Source: Sinohyriopsis cumingii
Taxonomy: Eukaryota > Mollusca > Bivalvia > Unionida > Unionidae
Length of the DNA: 64,000 nt
Direction: 5' to 3'
NCBI GenBank assembly: GCA_028554795.2
Contig: CM068828.1
Span: forward strand, 20,143,936-20,207,935
How positions within the stretch are numbered: position 1 is the first letter of the stretch; every line of letters begins with the position of its first letter. The notes beneath the pieces are model-generated. The model saw nothing but the letters and a program-made list of their open reading frames with translations. It did not search any database and had not been told where the DNA came from. Positions 9,430 to 21,626 of the stretch are shown here, piece by piece. The position numbers and the translations under genes are program-made.

Positions 9430-10431
9430 CGTGTATGTTCCTGGTAAATTCTTTATTACTCACACTTAGCACAGCAAAATTGCATATTGAGAGTGTGCCA
9501 CATGATTCATGGCACCACCTGGAGCATTTCCATGCACTGTGACCAGGAATTTTCATAAAAGGGATGATCACTTCCCCCATTTTCAAATTCGCAGTCTCCA
9601 CAAATGTCCGTATTATATATTGTTTCTGCTGAGAAGGCAACATCACGTTTAGCGAACGACCTTGGATCTGATGCCTTTTTCCCCTTTACATGGTCCTCTC
9701 TACAAGTTATCTTCATAATCTTCTCTGGCTTTCTATTTATCGTTTTGTCCTCTCTACAAGTATGTTCCTTTTTTCTTCTGCATTACTTTCTGTTTTGAAT
9801 CCTTGGCTTTATTCCGTTTCCTACCACTTGCCTGCACAGTCCTATCACATTTGCCTTTTATATTTGTCACCGTGTTTCTTTGCTTTTGCTTTTCAATAAT
9901 AATCTTTTTATACGGTGATGGTGTTAAGTTCATGGCTGATTTTGCTTTTCCCTTTCGCTGACTGGATATTCTAGGTTTCGGCGAACGTTGAAGCAATATG
10001 TTCATAATTCGTTATGAGATACCCCCAAGGCAGCACCTGCCATTCTTCCAGCAAGAATAGCTTCATCAAAAATTTCCCAATTGCCAGATTCCTCGACGAT
10101 CTTTATTTGATTCAATCAGCAGAGGTGACATAGGTATTACTTGTTGACATGCATTAGGCCTGTATGACATTGGCTGAGGTTCATCAGTTACCATAGAAGG
10201 AGCGAAATCGTCATTTGTGAACTTATTTGGATTACGAGGCCAAAACCCGCAGGCTTCAAAACCAGTGACAGCTTTATGTAAACCCGCACATCTGTTATAT
10301 GCTGCCGACAAATTTCCAGCAACTTCAAATGCGTATATTCGTCTTCCTGGAATGCTTGTCATCCAATTTCCAGACTCCAATTTGTAAACATTTTTTAGTG
10401 CCTTGAAAAAAAATTGACACCAAGAGTGTAT
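9430..10431 (-). pseudogene. pogo/Tigger-like DDE transposase, C-terminal part
   Basis: From about 10,431 the minus strand encodes FKALKNVYKLESGNWMTSIP and GRRIYAFEVAGNLSAAYNR, then GFEACGFWPRNPNKFTNDDF and PSMVTDEPQPMS. That is the C-terminal part of Tigger/jerky-type transposases, after the catalytic DDE domain. A Lys-rich linker follows (PSPYKK, KEKQKQR-like) and then CGDCEFENG ... CSRWCHESC, a cysteine/histidine finger often found at the end of such proteins. Stops at about 10,066 and frame changes near 10,060, 9,720 and 9,560 break it. The N-terminal HTH and catalytic domains are absent. Confidence 0.7.
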
Positions 10432-10437
10432 GTGTGT

Positions 10438-10690
10438 GTGTTGTTTGGATTTTTAACGTAGCTTTAACAATTTTTCAGTCATATCGCTACGATGTCTGCA
10501 GTGTAACAGTTTATAGTGATGTCTTGCACTGGGGTATCATGCCGCAGACATAAAGCATGATGTCCCACCCAGTCACATTATCCTGACATCAGGCCGACCA
10601 GTCCTAACACTAACCTCTTAATGCTGAGCGCCAAGCGAGGCAGCTGTTAGACATCAAGAGGCTTAAGCCGATGTGTGCAATGGGGAGGAA
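10438..10690 (+). mobile_element. probable SINE-like dispersed repeat
   Basis: The segment has GGATTTTTAACGTAGCTTTA and ACAATTTTTCAGTCATATCG, then CCCACCCAGTCACATTATCC and TGCTGAGCGCCAAGCGAGGC. I recognise this pattern as a repeat scattered through mollusc genomes, but I see no intact tRNA-like head here. Confidence 0.4.
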
Positions 10691-11490
10691 AGCTTTCTCG
10701 CGTGGAATTTCATACATTTGGACTTATGGTAGAACTTTTAGGACTATTTGGAATTTAATTCACACTAACGTAAAGTTTCACTTTCTGTTCTAGGAAAATA
10801 ATATTATTTGTTGAAATTTACAACACTTTTTTAATTTTATTTTTATCTTTTCTGTTACTTAGTTTAAAACCATTGAGGCGTCAAAATTTATTTTAATAAG
10901 ATTTAAAATCAGTTGTTTCAAGGTCGCCTCTTATTGGTGACGAAGAGTAAGATTTTAAAATTATTAATGAAAAAGTAAGTGAGAAACATTAAGATCGAAT
11001 AATAAAAAAGTATATTTTGTGATTTCAACTGAATAAGCAGATTATATAGTAAATATTTAATCTGTCATAGATAAATGGCACCAATGAAATATCTCGCTAG
11101 CAAGTTTGTACAGAAGCCAGAACATTAAGTGAAAATATAACTCTCATTTACTTGGAAATTTCGTAGCGAAGGACATTGCCGCTGGCTAAAATGTCCAAAT
11201 GGACAATGCCACTATCTACTGGTGCAGGAAATTTTCATTTCCATTTATAGATGATTCACAACAACAAAAATTATTTGTTTTGTTGACACTCCTTGGCCCC
11301 GTCCCAGCATATGTGGCTGGTTAGGGTCCTAGAAGTGACACCCTGTCTATTACATTGTTAATTTTTTTTTAAACTTTCTTAACAGACAAAAAGTGATTTG
11401 TCTAACAACGGCAGTATTTTTTCTGTTCTTTTTTATGGCGAGGGGTTCTTGATGTTGAAGAAAGCATTACAACAGTCTCCAAGTGCTGTG
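10691..11490. other. no gene recognised
   Basis: AT-rich sequence without a credible coding frame, hairpin or array. Confidence 0.45.
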
Positions 11491-11491
11491 C

Positions 11492-11600
11492 AACAGAGAG
11501 AGAGAGAGAGAGAGAGACACACACACACACACACAGATAGACCGACAGACAGACAGCGACATATACAGAGAGAGAGACAGAAAGAGAGAGAAGCAGTAGA
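11492..11600. repeat. compound GA/CA/GACA microsatellite
   Basis: GA, then CA, then GACA-type and again GA dinucleotide runs. It produces spurious open frames on both strands. Confidence 0.9.
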
Positions 11601-11666
11601 AGTAAATTAGTAACATAATAGTGATAGTAGTGAACGGTCAGTAAATATTTTTTCAATACAACATTG

Positions 11667-13070
11667 CACTAAATGTAAATAGATAGGTATAGTATAGGCT
11701 ATATAAATGTAAATAGAGAGGTATAGTATGGGCTATATAAATGTAAATAGAGAGGTATAGTATGGGCTATATAAATGTAAATAGAGAGGTATAGTATGGG
11801 CTATATAAATGTAAATAGAGAGGTATAGTATGGGCTATATAAATGTAAATAGAGAGGTATAGTATGGGCTATATAAATGTAAATAGAGAGGTATAGTATG
11901 GGCTATATAAATGTAAATAGAGAGGTATAGTATGGGCTATATAAATGTAAATAGAGAGGTATAGTAGGGGCTATATAAATGTAAATAGAGAGGCATAGTA
12001 GGGGCTATATAAATGTAAATAGAGAGGCATAGTAGGGGCTATATAAATGTAAATAGAGAGGTATAGTAGGGGCTATATAAATGTAAATAGAGAGGTATAG
12101 TAGGGGCTATATAAATGTAAATAGAGAGGTATAGTCTGAGCTATATAAATGTAAATAGAGAGGTATCGTATGGGCTATATAAATGTAAATAGAGAGGTAT
12201 AGTATGGGCTATATAAATGTAAATAGAGAGGTATAGTATGGGCTATATAAATGTAAATAGAGAGGTATAGTATGGGCTATATAAATGTAAATAGAGAGGT
12301 ATAGTATAGGCTATATAAATGTAAATAGATAGGTATAGTATAGGCTATATAAATGTAAATAGAGAGGTATAGTATGGGATATATAAATCTAATTAGAGAG
12401 AGTATAGGCCAAATAAATGTAAATAGACAGTGATATTATAATTTATAGAAATGTATATAGTGATATTATATGCCAAATAAATGTAAATTGACAATGATAG
12501 TATACGTTATATAAATGTAAATAGACAGTGAGAGTATAAGCTATAGAAATATAAATAGTGATAGTATATGTTATAGAACTGTTTAGAGACAGTGATAGTA
12601 TCGGCTATAGCTATTTAAATAGACTGTAACAGTAAAGGCTATAGAAATGTAAATAGTGATAGAATATAGAAATGTAAGTCGACAGTGATAGTATAGATTA
12701 TAGAAATGTAAATAGACAGTAATAGTACAGGTTATATAAATATAAATATACAGTGATAGTATAGGCTATTGATATGTAAATAGTGATAGTATAGGCTACA
12801 GAAATGTAAATAGACAGTGATAGTATAGGCTATAGAAATATAAATAGACAGTGATAGTGTAGGCTATAGAAATGTAAATAGACAGTGATAGTATAGGCTA
12901 TTGATATGTAAATAGAAAGTGATAGTACAGGCTATTAATATGTAAATAGTAAGTGAGACTATAGGCTATTTTTATGTAAATAGACAGTGAGAGTATAGGC
13001 CATAGAAGTGTAAATAGAAAGTGATAGCGTAGGCTATAGAAATGTAAATAGTGATAGTATGGACTCTAGG
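11667..13070 (+). repeat. 34-bp minisatellite, about 40 copies, young core and old flank
   Basis: The unit is ATATAAATGTAAATAGAGAG plus GTATAGTATGGGCT (34 bp). From 11,667 to about 12,400 copies are nearly identical, with a sub-block of TAGGGGCT variants. From about 12,400 to 13,070 the same 34-bp period continues in diverged form, typically AAATGTAAATAGACAGTGAT plus AGTATAGGCTATAG. Confidence 0.95.
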
Positions 13071-13595
13071 TATAACATGTTAATGAGAGATACAGCTGAG
13101 TAATTTCAAGGATGAAATTGTGCGTCGGGAAGTTTATATTATGACATAATACAACGCTTTTTTCGTTGGCGTTCCGCACGCCTACAATGACAGATTGAAC
13201 ACGATATGATTTGAGGTTTGTCATGTGGGGATTATTGATGGTCCTTATGTCACCATTCGATAGCGTGTGAAATCCGCAAGAAAGATTACAATTTTGTGGT
13301 AAACGTTAGAAGAAAAAACGGTCGTGTTTTGTTTTAAATGTATTGTTATACTCGTATTTCGTGATTAGTTTCTATCTTGAACAGAAACATATAGGTTTGT
13401 GTGTGTACTCGCATGCAAAAGATAACGTTTTACATTGTAAACACAATTTGTTATAGGGAATGTCACATATATACACGTTTTTTGTTTACGAGTTTTAATA
13501 ATCAATACCATACAACATTTCCGATAAGCTTGTCTTCTGCGTTTAATTTAAATATTTGTTTTTCTTTGTTTTTCTTTTGTTTAATCTTAGTGCCT
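13071..13595. other. no gene recognised
   Basis: Unique AT-rich sequence; the open frame at 13,401-13,670 runs into SINE sequence and has no recognisable product. Confidence 0.45.
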
Positions 13596-13706
13596 TTTCC
13601 CAGGACACACAGTGTCAGTCGACCTGGGCTATTCATGGCGGGTATCGAACTCGTGTCAAATCGATTATGAATCAGGTACAATACCAACACAGCCACCTCG
13701 GGTTAC
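13596..13706 (-). mobile_element. tRNA-derived SINE head or tRNA-like relic
   Basis: Read on the minus strand from 13,706: GAGGTGGCTGTGTTGGTATT (A-box-like), an arm with CTGATTCATAATCG, and CGAGTTCGATACC (B box). Flanking sequence to 13,596 (CGACTGACACTGTGTGTCC on the same strand) looks like SINE body. A functional tRNA is unlikely because the acceptor arms do not pair cleanly. Confidence 0.5.
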
Positions 13707-14189
13707 CCAAACAATAGAATAAATATTAATGGAATAAACAATTGGTTATCATTTGTGGATGTCAAGACATACTTTTAAAACATGGCTGAAAATCGCAGAT
13801 AATATCCAGTCTGCAATCGAAGGATGTTCTTAGACTCACTTTTCATTAGTTATCTTTTGTTTTGTCTCCTTTCTTTCTTTTTCATCCAGAAATAAAAAAA
13901 AAAAACGTAGAAAGAAGCTCGCCAGACATTATGCGTTATAGAGCTGCTGTATAATTTCTCAATACCATGTCGTGGATACGGGCCTTTTTGCATGTGCAGA
14001 GATGTGTGAAGTTCGAAAAGTTTAGAATTCGACGATAATGTGACATTAAACTAACTGAAATACTCAGGCAGAACACGCACAGAAAAATTCAGTGAAAACT
14101 GATGGGGTTTTTTTTGTTTTTTGTTTTTAAATTATTTTTTTATAAAATTTTTGTTACAAATGTAAATGGATGAGTGATGTCGAATCTGG
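13707..14189. other. no gene recognised
   Basis: AT-rich sequence with A and T runs at 13,890 and 14,108-14,150; nothing coding seen. Confidence 0.45.
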
Positions 14190-14345
14190 TATCGTGCAAT
14201 GGTTATATAGATTAGGATGGAGACTATATATATAGTGTTGAGATATGATGTTATATTGCTTAGGATGGGGACTGCATATACAGTGTCAATATGATGTTAT
14301 ATTGATTAGGATGGGGTCTGCATATACAGTGTTGAGATATGACAC
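14190..14345 (+). repeat. about 55-60-bp tandem repeat, three copies
   Basis: Copies of TTGAGATATGATGTTATATT then GATTAGGATGGGGACTGCAT and ATACAGTG. Another 1.2 copies lie at 15,295-15,362. Confidence 0.8.
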
Positions 14346-15294
14346 TTTATTATATGCTCATTTTTTTCTCCATTAACATTACATTGTCAGAATCGTTCAG
14401 TATTACCCGATACTGAATTCGCGTGCAAGTACACATATTGCATTCACGTACGTGCATAAAGGAACTACTTTCAAAGAAAAAGCGTCCATCCAAATAAACA
14501 GAACATTTTACAAAAGACAAAACATTTGTCAACACAAAAATGTCCAATGCGTATGATGTCACATCGTTTAATACGGTGCACAGTAGCGGTAGGAGTTGGC
14601 CTACATCACATCACTAAACATTACATTGTTGCGATATTTTTGTGAATAGAACATTACTGGATGCAGAAACAGACATATTTACTGTAATGTATTTGTGACC
14701 GGGTATTTGCAGTATTTGATTTGGAACATTAGATTGTACAGAAGACGTAAACAAAACTCTGAGTCGGACTTACAATACATATTTACAACGTAAATATGCT
14801 GTGGTTGGATAACGTTCTGTCAGTTCGGGAGACCGGTTTATGTCTACATTCCCCTGTGAACAAAGGTGACTTTATTTACTTAAGTTCACATTTAAACCAA
14901 GCTTGTGGGTGGATTCCATGCTACAGATATACCACCCATCCATCCCCACTCTCAACCTCGTTATCATCTAAGAAATACCGGTAGTTTTACTTGTTGTTAT
15001 TGTTCTTGTGTTGGGGTTTTTGCCATGTTTCATGTTATAATATGTTATACTTGACATAACAAACCACTGTGGGGGTAAATTGGCAATATTGAAACAGACG
15101 AGACGAGACCATTTTTCTCCAATTCCCTTTTCCGAGTCAAATCAAAAAATGGCGGCCAAAAATGTTAAATGAAAGCAAAAAGTTCCAGAAGGCAGGGGTT
15201 ATGGGTTTTTTTTGACCAATCAGAATCATTTAAAGTCATATGTTTACATGTATAATATAAAAAATATTAAACTGCACACATTATAGGCAAAGTA
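14346..15294. other. spacer between two blocks of the same repeat
   Basis: About 950 bp separating the arrays at 14,190-14,345 and 15,295-15,362. No TIR or target duplication is evident, so insertion is not proven. A GTTGTTATTGTTCTTGTGTT tract near 14,990 could be a SINE tail remnant. No coding frame is convincing. Confidence 0.4.
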
Positions 15295-15362
15295 TTGAGA
15301 TATGACGTTATATTGATTTGGATGAAGACTGCATATACAATGTTGAGATATGACTTTATATT
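15295..15362 (+). repeat. outlying copy of the 14.2-kb tandem repeat
   Basis: TTGAGATATGACGTTATATT, GATTTGGATGAAGACTGCAT and ATACAATGTTGAGATATGAC match the 14,190-14,345 unit. Confidence 0.75.
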
Positions 15363-15434
15363 GAAACTGATATATGTTTTTATCTTGCTTTTTAACGAGT
15401 TGATTCTTTTGTTTAGTCATGTTTAACGGGATAA

Positions 15435-15621
15435 ACTCAGCTTGATCTTAATCTCAGCTTGATAATAATCTCAGCTTGATCATAATCTCAGCTTGATCAT
15501 AATCTCAGCTTGATCTTAATCTCAGCTTGATCATAATCTCAGCTTGATCATAATCTCAGCTTGATCATAATCTCAGCTTGATCATAATCTCAGCTTGATC
15601 TTAATCTCAGCTTGATCTTAG
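15435..15621 (+). repeat. 17-bp minisatellite, about 11 copies
   Basis: Unit TCAGCTTGATCATAATC, with a TCTTAATC variant interspersed. Confidence 0.95.
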
Positions 15622-16035
15622 TTGCTTACATTTATTCTTTGTTTCCTTTTCTTACTCCGCAAAACAAAGCTGTTCGTTCTTTTGTCTTTGTTTTCATTTT
15701 TCTTATCTTTTTTTCCATAAAACTTGTTTAACATCTTGTTTCGGATTTGCCACCAAATAGTGTCAGCTACATCGTGCATTAATCTTCAAAATCATTAAAC
15801 AAGAGTGGAAACTTTATGACTTTGTATTTTGATCTTGAAGCAATCGATTCCAGTAGATTTTTCATTCTGGCTTGAAACGCCAAATATATCAAGAAACTCC
15901 TAAGTAATACATTAAGAAAAAAACAACAACTAAAATTGCAAATCAATTTCATTACATTTTAAAATGAAAATTGTTTTTTTTTGTTGTTTTGTTACATGAG
16001 TGGTGCAATCCCCAATATTTATAACGTAGCGGTGT
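15622..16035. other. no gene recognised
   Basis: AT-rich sequence, no convincing coding frame. Confidence 0.45.
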
Positions 16036-16300
16036 CCGAGACCAAACTCATGTTTAAACTCAGGTTTAAAACGTATATGACGTGGGGGTCCGGATGGTTT
16101 CTGGTACGCTGTAGAAAACACTAATCTATGCGCTTGAATAAAGCTGTATTTAAAGTGATTTAGATAAAGTTGGCATATAAGCAAACAAACCAAAGGCAAT
16201 GTCATTGCTTGATAAGTGTAAAACAAATCATGATAGAAAGAGGAACAAACAAAATCTCCTTAGTTTGTGAGACAGGGTCAGGAAATGTTAGTTCATGAGA
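16036..16300 (+). repeat. dispersed repeat, copy 1 (paralogue at 19.2 kb)
   Basis: Shared with 19,190-19,400: GTCCGAGACCAAACTCATGT versus AAGACCAAACTCGTGTTCAG, TGTAGAAAACACTA versus TGTAGAAAATACTA, TTGGCATATAAGCAAACAAA versus CTGGCATATAAACAAACAAA, and a shared end leading into TGTGAGACNGG..GGAAATG. The end of this copy is the seed of the 28-bp array that follows. Confidence 0.7.
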
Positions 16301-16512
16301 CAGGACCAGGAAATGTTAGTTTGTGAGACAGGGTCAGGAAATGTTAGTTTGTGAGACACGCCAGGAAATGTTAGTTTGTGAGACAGGGTCAGGAAATGTT
16401 AGTTGGTGAGAATGGGTCAGGAAATGTTAGTTGGTGAGAATGGGTCAGGAAATGTTAGTTGGTGAGAATGGGTCAGGAAATGTTAGTTGGTGAGAATGGG
16501 TCAGGAAATGTT
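16258..16512 (+). repeat. 28-bp minisatellite, about 9 copies
   Basis: Unit AGTTTGTGAGACAGGGTCAG plus GAAATGTT; the last copies switch to AGTTGGTGAGAATGGGTC. Confidence 0.95.
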
Positions 16513-16915
16513 GCAAGAAAAAAACGTCTTAGGCTTCAATATTAACTTGTTTCTTGACCGTGTGGTTGATATGGGTTTTTTAAAATTAATTTTTTGACTT
16601 TCTATAAATGGTTCTGTTTTGCATTAATTAAAAAATGGAAGACACATGAAGAATACACAGGAATTTAACGATTGTATGTGCGACACGTGTGTGTGTGTGT
16701 GTGGGGGGGGTTTGAGAAAGTACTGTCACATAATTCTTGAAAAATATCATATATCTGCTGATGTTCCTACGTGTTCAGCTCTTGGTAAAAGTTGTGTCTC
16801 TTTTGACATGTTTCAATTCATTGAGATTAAAGTTATGTCTCTTTCGACTTGGTTTAATTCATTCAGGTCACGCTATTTATAAATTTCACTATTCTGTGTC
16901 CTTTTTAAGTTCATG

Positions 16916-17060
16916 GGGACCGCAGTAACTGATTTGATAGAGAATCGGACTCGCAATCCAAGGACCGCACGCTTTATACCCACCCAGGCCAGCCCGGGTC
17001 GGCTGCCCCGGAGCGTCTTTGGGAAAGGTACTTAGCTCCCACGGTATGACATGGCCATGT
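16916..17060 (+). mobile_element. tRNA-derived SINE
   Basis: Head GTAACTGATTTGATAGAGAA, TCGGACTCGCAATCCAAGGA and CCGCACGCTTTATACCC (a degraded B box) resembles a tRNA with a C-G-C/G-C-A anticodon arm. The body GAGCGTCTTTGGGAAAGGTA then CTTAGCTCCCACG is typical of invertebrate tRNA SINEs. It differs from the SINE family at 5.4, 58.0 and 60.5 kb. Confidence 0.6.
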
Positions 17061-18470
17061 CACGCGTTAAATGTACTATTTAAAATAGAATACACTCATA
17101 ACATTATTGCGTGTAGTATAGAGGAAAAAGATATGATTTTTTTATGCTGTTACCCCGCTCCCAATTTGAATTTGTTGAGGTGTTTAAAATTCTGACTGTT
17201 GGCACTGTAAAATGATGCCGTTTCCTACAATGTTAGATGCCAGTGCATGATTGATGTTGACTGTGATGTGTTATTCATGGATTACGTACAAACTACTGAT
17301 GTAATTCTGAGTTATGACTTGATATTGAAATTGACCTGATTCTAACACGTATTGTTATATATATTTAGTTTAATTGTTTGTTTGTTATGTTTTTGTATAT
17401 ATTTTATTCCATTACATGTTGTAGTAATGTAACATTATCTGCTGGACTTGACCTTGTCCAAAATTAAATTCAGTTCTGTTTGACCAGATTGATTTTTTAA
17501 AATTTTTAAATTTATTATTTCATTGATGTAAACAACTAATAATAACTTTATTATTCTGTATGTGTAAGGGCTTATTAACCGAATTATAATTCAGGTAAAC
17601 ATGTTGATTTGGGTCAGGGTTTTGGAGAATCCAAAGTGAATTTTATAGGCTATTATGTTTAAATAAAAAAAGGCTCATAAAATCATGCTAGAAAGTTATT
17701 TTCCATTAGGAAATGGTTGTTTTTAGAAAATGCTAATTTGTGCCCTGGGGTCAAGCAGAGAACTATATTATCTTGTGACTGTAGGGATTTTACTAGTCGT
17801 GCTTTAAAATCTGGCACTTTAAGTTTTATCATGTTTTGTCCAGTTTGGGCTGAATTTTATTTTCTTCAAATTATTGAATTCAAGTGATTCTTTTCTCTGG
17901 AAATACAAAAGTGCTCAGAAAAAATTCTTGGAAAAACATTCATTGGAATTTATAATGAATTCAAATCTGGAATAATATTTCTGTGATTCTACAAGAGACT
18001 ATTGACACATCAGTACGACGTAGACCACAACAGACAAGTCATCGCCTTCAATTTTAAATCTCATCGAGACTTGAACTGAGTTTTATTCAAGACTTTTATT
18101 ACAAAGACTTGTGTATTTAATTCTCGGATCATTTATGGATTTAATTCGCTATAAACTAAGCTCTTTTTCTCATTTTTCACTTTGTATTCTAGAGAAATAA
18201 ATTATTTGTTAAATTTTACAAAGCTTGTCTCCACTCTTTTCTGTCATTTATTTTAAGAGCATAGGCTCGTAACAGTATTCCTTATTTAATGATCCATATG
18301 CTAGCACTTGATGACTCCTTTAACACTAACCCTAACTCCTTTAACGAAACTCATAGGTTATGACAACGTTAAAAAAATACAAAACATTACATTTGAAAGA
18401 GTGCCAGTCTTTGAATTGCCCGTAAATTCCATGTAAACAAAAAAATTAGTATAAACAATCATGCAATTTT
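17061..18470. other. no gene recognised
   Basis: About 1.4 kb of AT-rich sequence with no credible coding frame or array. Confidence 0.45.
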
Positions 18471-18474
18471 AATC

Positions 18475-19215
18475 CTAAACTCCACTTAAGACAAAATGCA
18501 ATAGAGTGGGGTCCGAGACCAAACTACACTTAAGACAAAATGTAATAGAGTGGTCCAAGACCAAACTCCACTGCAGACAAAATGTAGTTTGAGTGGGGTC
18601 CGAGATCAAACTCCACTCCAGACAAAATGCAATAGAGTGGGTCGGAGACCCAACTACACTTAAAGCAAAATGCAGCAGAGTGGGTCCGAGACCAAACTCC
18701 ACTCCAGATAAAATGTTATAGAGTGGGTCCGAGACCCAACTACACTTAAGACAAAATGTAGTAGAGTGGGGTCCGAGACCAAAACTTCACTCCAAACAAA
18801 ATGTAATAGAGTGGGTCCGAGACCCAACTACACTTAAGACAAAATGCAATAGAGTGGGTCCGAGACCCAACTACACTTCAGACTAACTTATTAGAGTTAG
18901 TCAGAAACCAAACCCCACTTAAGACAAAATGCAATAGAGTGGGTCAGAAACCCAACTACACTTAAGACAAAATGCAATAGAGTGGGTCCGAGACCCAACT
19001 ACACTTAAAACAAAATGTAATAGAGTGGGTGCGAGACCAAACTACACTTGAGACAAAATGTAATAGAATGAGTCCGAAACCAAACTCCACTTCAGACAAA
19101 TGTAACTGAGTGGGTCCGAAACCAAACTCCACTTCAGACAAAATGTAATAGTGTGGGGTCTGAAACCAAACTCCACATCAAACAAAATGTAATAGAGGGA
19201 GGTGCAAGACCAAAC
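18475..19215 (+). repeat. about 43-bp minisatellite, roughly 17 copies
   Basis: Unit GAGTGGGTCCGAGACCCAAC then TACACTTAAGACAAAATGCA and ATA. Variants alternate TACACTTAAG and TCCACTTCAG, with 1-bp length differences. Its unit includes the GTCCGAGACCAAACT block of the adjoining dispersed repeat. Confidence 0.95.
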
Positions 19216-19400
19216 TCGTGTTCAGGCTGGATTAAAATACTATGTAGAAAATACTATGCTGTGCTACGATTTAAATAACACTGGCATATAAACAAACAAA
19301 TGGCAGGTTAGGTAATCGTTTGATATTTATCAAACTAAAATCGTCATAGAGTGAAGAACATACAAAGATTCTTTAGACTGTGAGACTGGAAATGAATTTG
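19190..19400 (+). repeat. dispersed repeat, copy 2 (paralogue at 16.0 kb)
   Basis: Matches 16,036-16,300 over its length (see that entry). Here the left end was amplified into the 43-bp array, whereas in copy 1 the right end was amplified into a 28-bp array. Confidence 0.7.
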
Positions 19401-19756
19401 AAATAGTTTTTGTAAGCTTTAAAATAATTTTCTTCCTGATATTATAGAAATGATGGCCTAAACTGAAAAACGAGGCACATGTAAAGAAATAACAACGACA
19501 ATAAAAACAGAAAAAACGCCGCCCATATTGAACGGATGCCAGTGATGACGCCATGAAAATATTATAGATTATGTTCTCATTTGAGTTGCGTGTGTGGGTG
19601 TGTGTGAGAGAGAGAGAGAGAGACAGACATACAATCAAACAGACAGAGAAACAGACAAACATAGAGATTATTACGATATAGTTATTGGTATTAAATTAGA
19701 TGGCATGGTATTTATTACCATTCACATTTGATCAAGTCTTGATAGATCTCGTTTGA
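19401..19756. other. no gene recognised; short TG/GA microsatellite
   Basis: A GTGTGTGGGTGTGTGTGAGA tract followed by GA lies at about 19,588-19,625. Nothing else is seen. Confidence 0.5.
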
Positions 19757-20215
19757 CTTTACTTCATCGAGATCAGTCTGTACTTCATTTTATCGAGATC
19801 AGGCTGTTTTTTTCATTTCATCGAGATCAGGCTGTTTTATCATTTCATCGAGATCAATATGTACCTCATTTGATCGAGATCAGGCTGTTTTATTGTTTCA
19901 TCGAGATCAGGCTGTACTTCATTTCATCGAGATCAATCTGTACTTCATTTCATCGAGATCAGTCTGTTTTATCATTTTATCGATATCAATCTGTACTTCA
20001 TTTCATCGAGATCAGGCTGTTTTATTGTTTCATCGAGATCAGGCTGTACTTCATTTCATCGAAATCAGGGTGTTTTATAATTTCATCGAGATCAGGCTGT
20101 TTTATCATTTCACTGAGATCAGGCCGTACTTCATTCATCGATATCAGACTGTTTTATCATGTCATTGAGATCAGACTGTACTTCATTTCATCAGGCTGTT
20201 TTATCATTTCATTAG
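19757..20215 (+). repeat. 27-bp minisatellite, about 17 copies
   Basis: Unit ATCGAGATCAGGCTGTTTTA plus TCATTTC, with a second type reading CTGTACTTCATTTC. The 27-bp period is nine codons, so the array is open in several frames and yields a spurious 161-codon ORF of FHRDQ-type repeats. Confidence 0.95.
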
Positions 20216-21530
20216 TATTTTGCATTCTAATATCATAACCTATACAAGGAAGGTATTATGAATTTTTGTGTACACCGCGTGTGCGTAATTTGTATTAACA
20301 ACAACCATTCAAATGGAGATACTTTATTAAAAAAATAACATTCTAGGAAATGATAAGTACAGTGATGCAAAATCAATACAGTCAAAATGAAAAGGAAAGA
20401 AGACGGATTTACACAGGAATGAAATATTGCACTTTGATCGTGCTTTTGTCATAGCATTGTTATCACTCTATCAAGCACATTTATTTTCACCTACATCTTA
20501 TCAACACGACAAACTATTTCGCCCAGTACAAAATCGGAACGAAATATATAGAATGGAACTAAAAACGAAACCCGATATTAAAATTAAAGTATAAATTTAG
20601 AGTTTGTTTTAAAAATAATAATAAAATGTTTAGTTTTTAAAACATTATATGCAACTTTTTAAAATTTAATAACTTTGCTACGGCCATTCATGCAGTGTGT
20701 ATCATTCCAGTATTCATGCAGTGTGTAATCGATTCTAGTATTCAAGCAATAATTGATTTCCAAGCTTAATGATTTCATATTTATTGAAAAATATGGACTT
20801 CAGATTTCATAATTACATGTTGATACGGAAAGTTCAGAAGTAAATAATTATTTTAAAAACGGTTTTCAAATATTGTCAAAGCATAATAGAAGGGTGCATA
20901 AATAAACAAGAACTTCCTTTCAGGTGTTAAGAATCCCTATAGTTTTCTGCGTTGTATTATGCGATTTTAAAGATTCACAATGCCTGTTGCAAAGGCTTGG
21001 TAAACAAAAATGAAGATTATAGTAAATTCAAAGAGGCAATACTTGGAATTAATACATTTTAGTCTCTACTTTAAATGAAACGTCTTTTAGGGAAGATAAA
21101 AGAGTTATAGGGCTATGCTAGATGTCAACATTTCATATTCACTAATATTATAGTGGCATACCCTCCACATGTCTAATGTAATTATTTGTTTGCTTTTTCA
21201 AATGATTTTGTTGCTTTTTAATTGGACATCTCTGTGAAATTGTAATAAGCGATATCCTCGATATATGTTGAAAGAAGATATTTGTTCAGGCATTAAAAAT
21301 GTAATCATCTATAAATTCTAACTTTCTAAATAATGTTACTCCAACAGTTGCCAGTGTCTTCCCGTTTTACATAATTTATTTCTAAGAAATAAACAGTATC
21401 CGATTCCCTAAATGGAAGAGATTAATTGGCACGTTCCAGTACACAATATCCCTACCTATAAGTGGATTTGATGCCTTTGAAAAACTGCAGCTAACGTGCG
21501 TGACTTGCAAGCATTTAAAATTATCTGAAA
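20216..21530. other. no gene recognised
   Basis: About 1.3 kb of AT-rich sequence downstream of the minus-strand gene. A short duplication of CATTCATGCAGTGTGTA at 20,684-20,730 is the only internal repeat noticed. Confidence 0.45.
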
Positions 21531-21546
21531 GCAACTGGCTCAGCAT

Positions 21547-21552
21547 TTTATT
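21547..21552 (-). terminator. candidate polyadenylation signal
   Basis: AATAAA on the minus strand about 75 bp after the stop codon of the secreted-protein gene. Chosen by position only. Confidence 0.45.
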
Positions 21553-21626
21553 TTAATATAATTGTCACCATTTCATCGAAAACTGTCAAACTATCACAGG
21601 CATTTCCATCAGGAGTTTCAAATATG

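Noticed and set aside
13596-13706. Functional tRNA gene with a CAT anticodon
   Set aside because: The arms do not pair well and flanking SINE-like sequence is present; it is better read as a SINE head.
14346-15294. Possible transposon insertion splitting the 14.2-kb tandem repeat
   Set aside because: No inverted ends or target duplication, and the left array seems to end in the same way as the right one, so duplication explains it equally well.
19753-20238. 161-codon ORF with FHRDQ repeats
   Set aside because: It is the translation of a 27-bp minisatellite; other frames are open too and no start or splice context exists.
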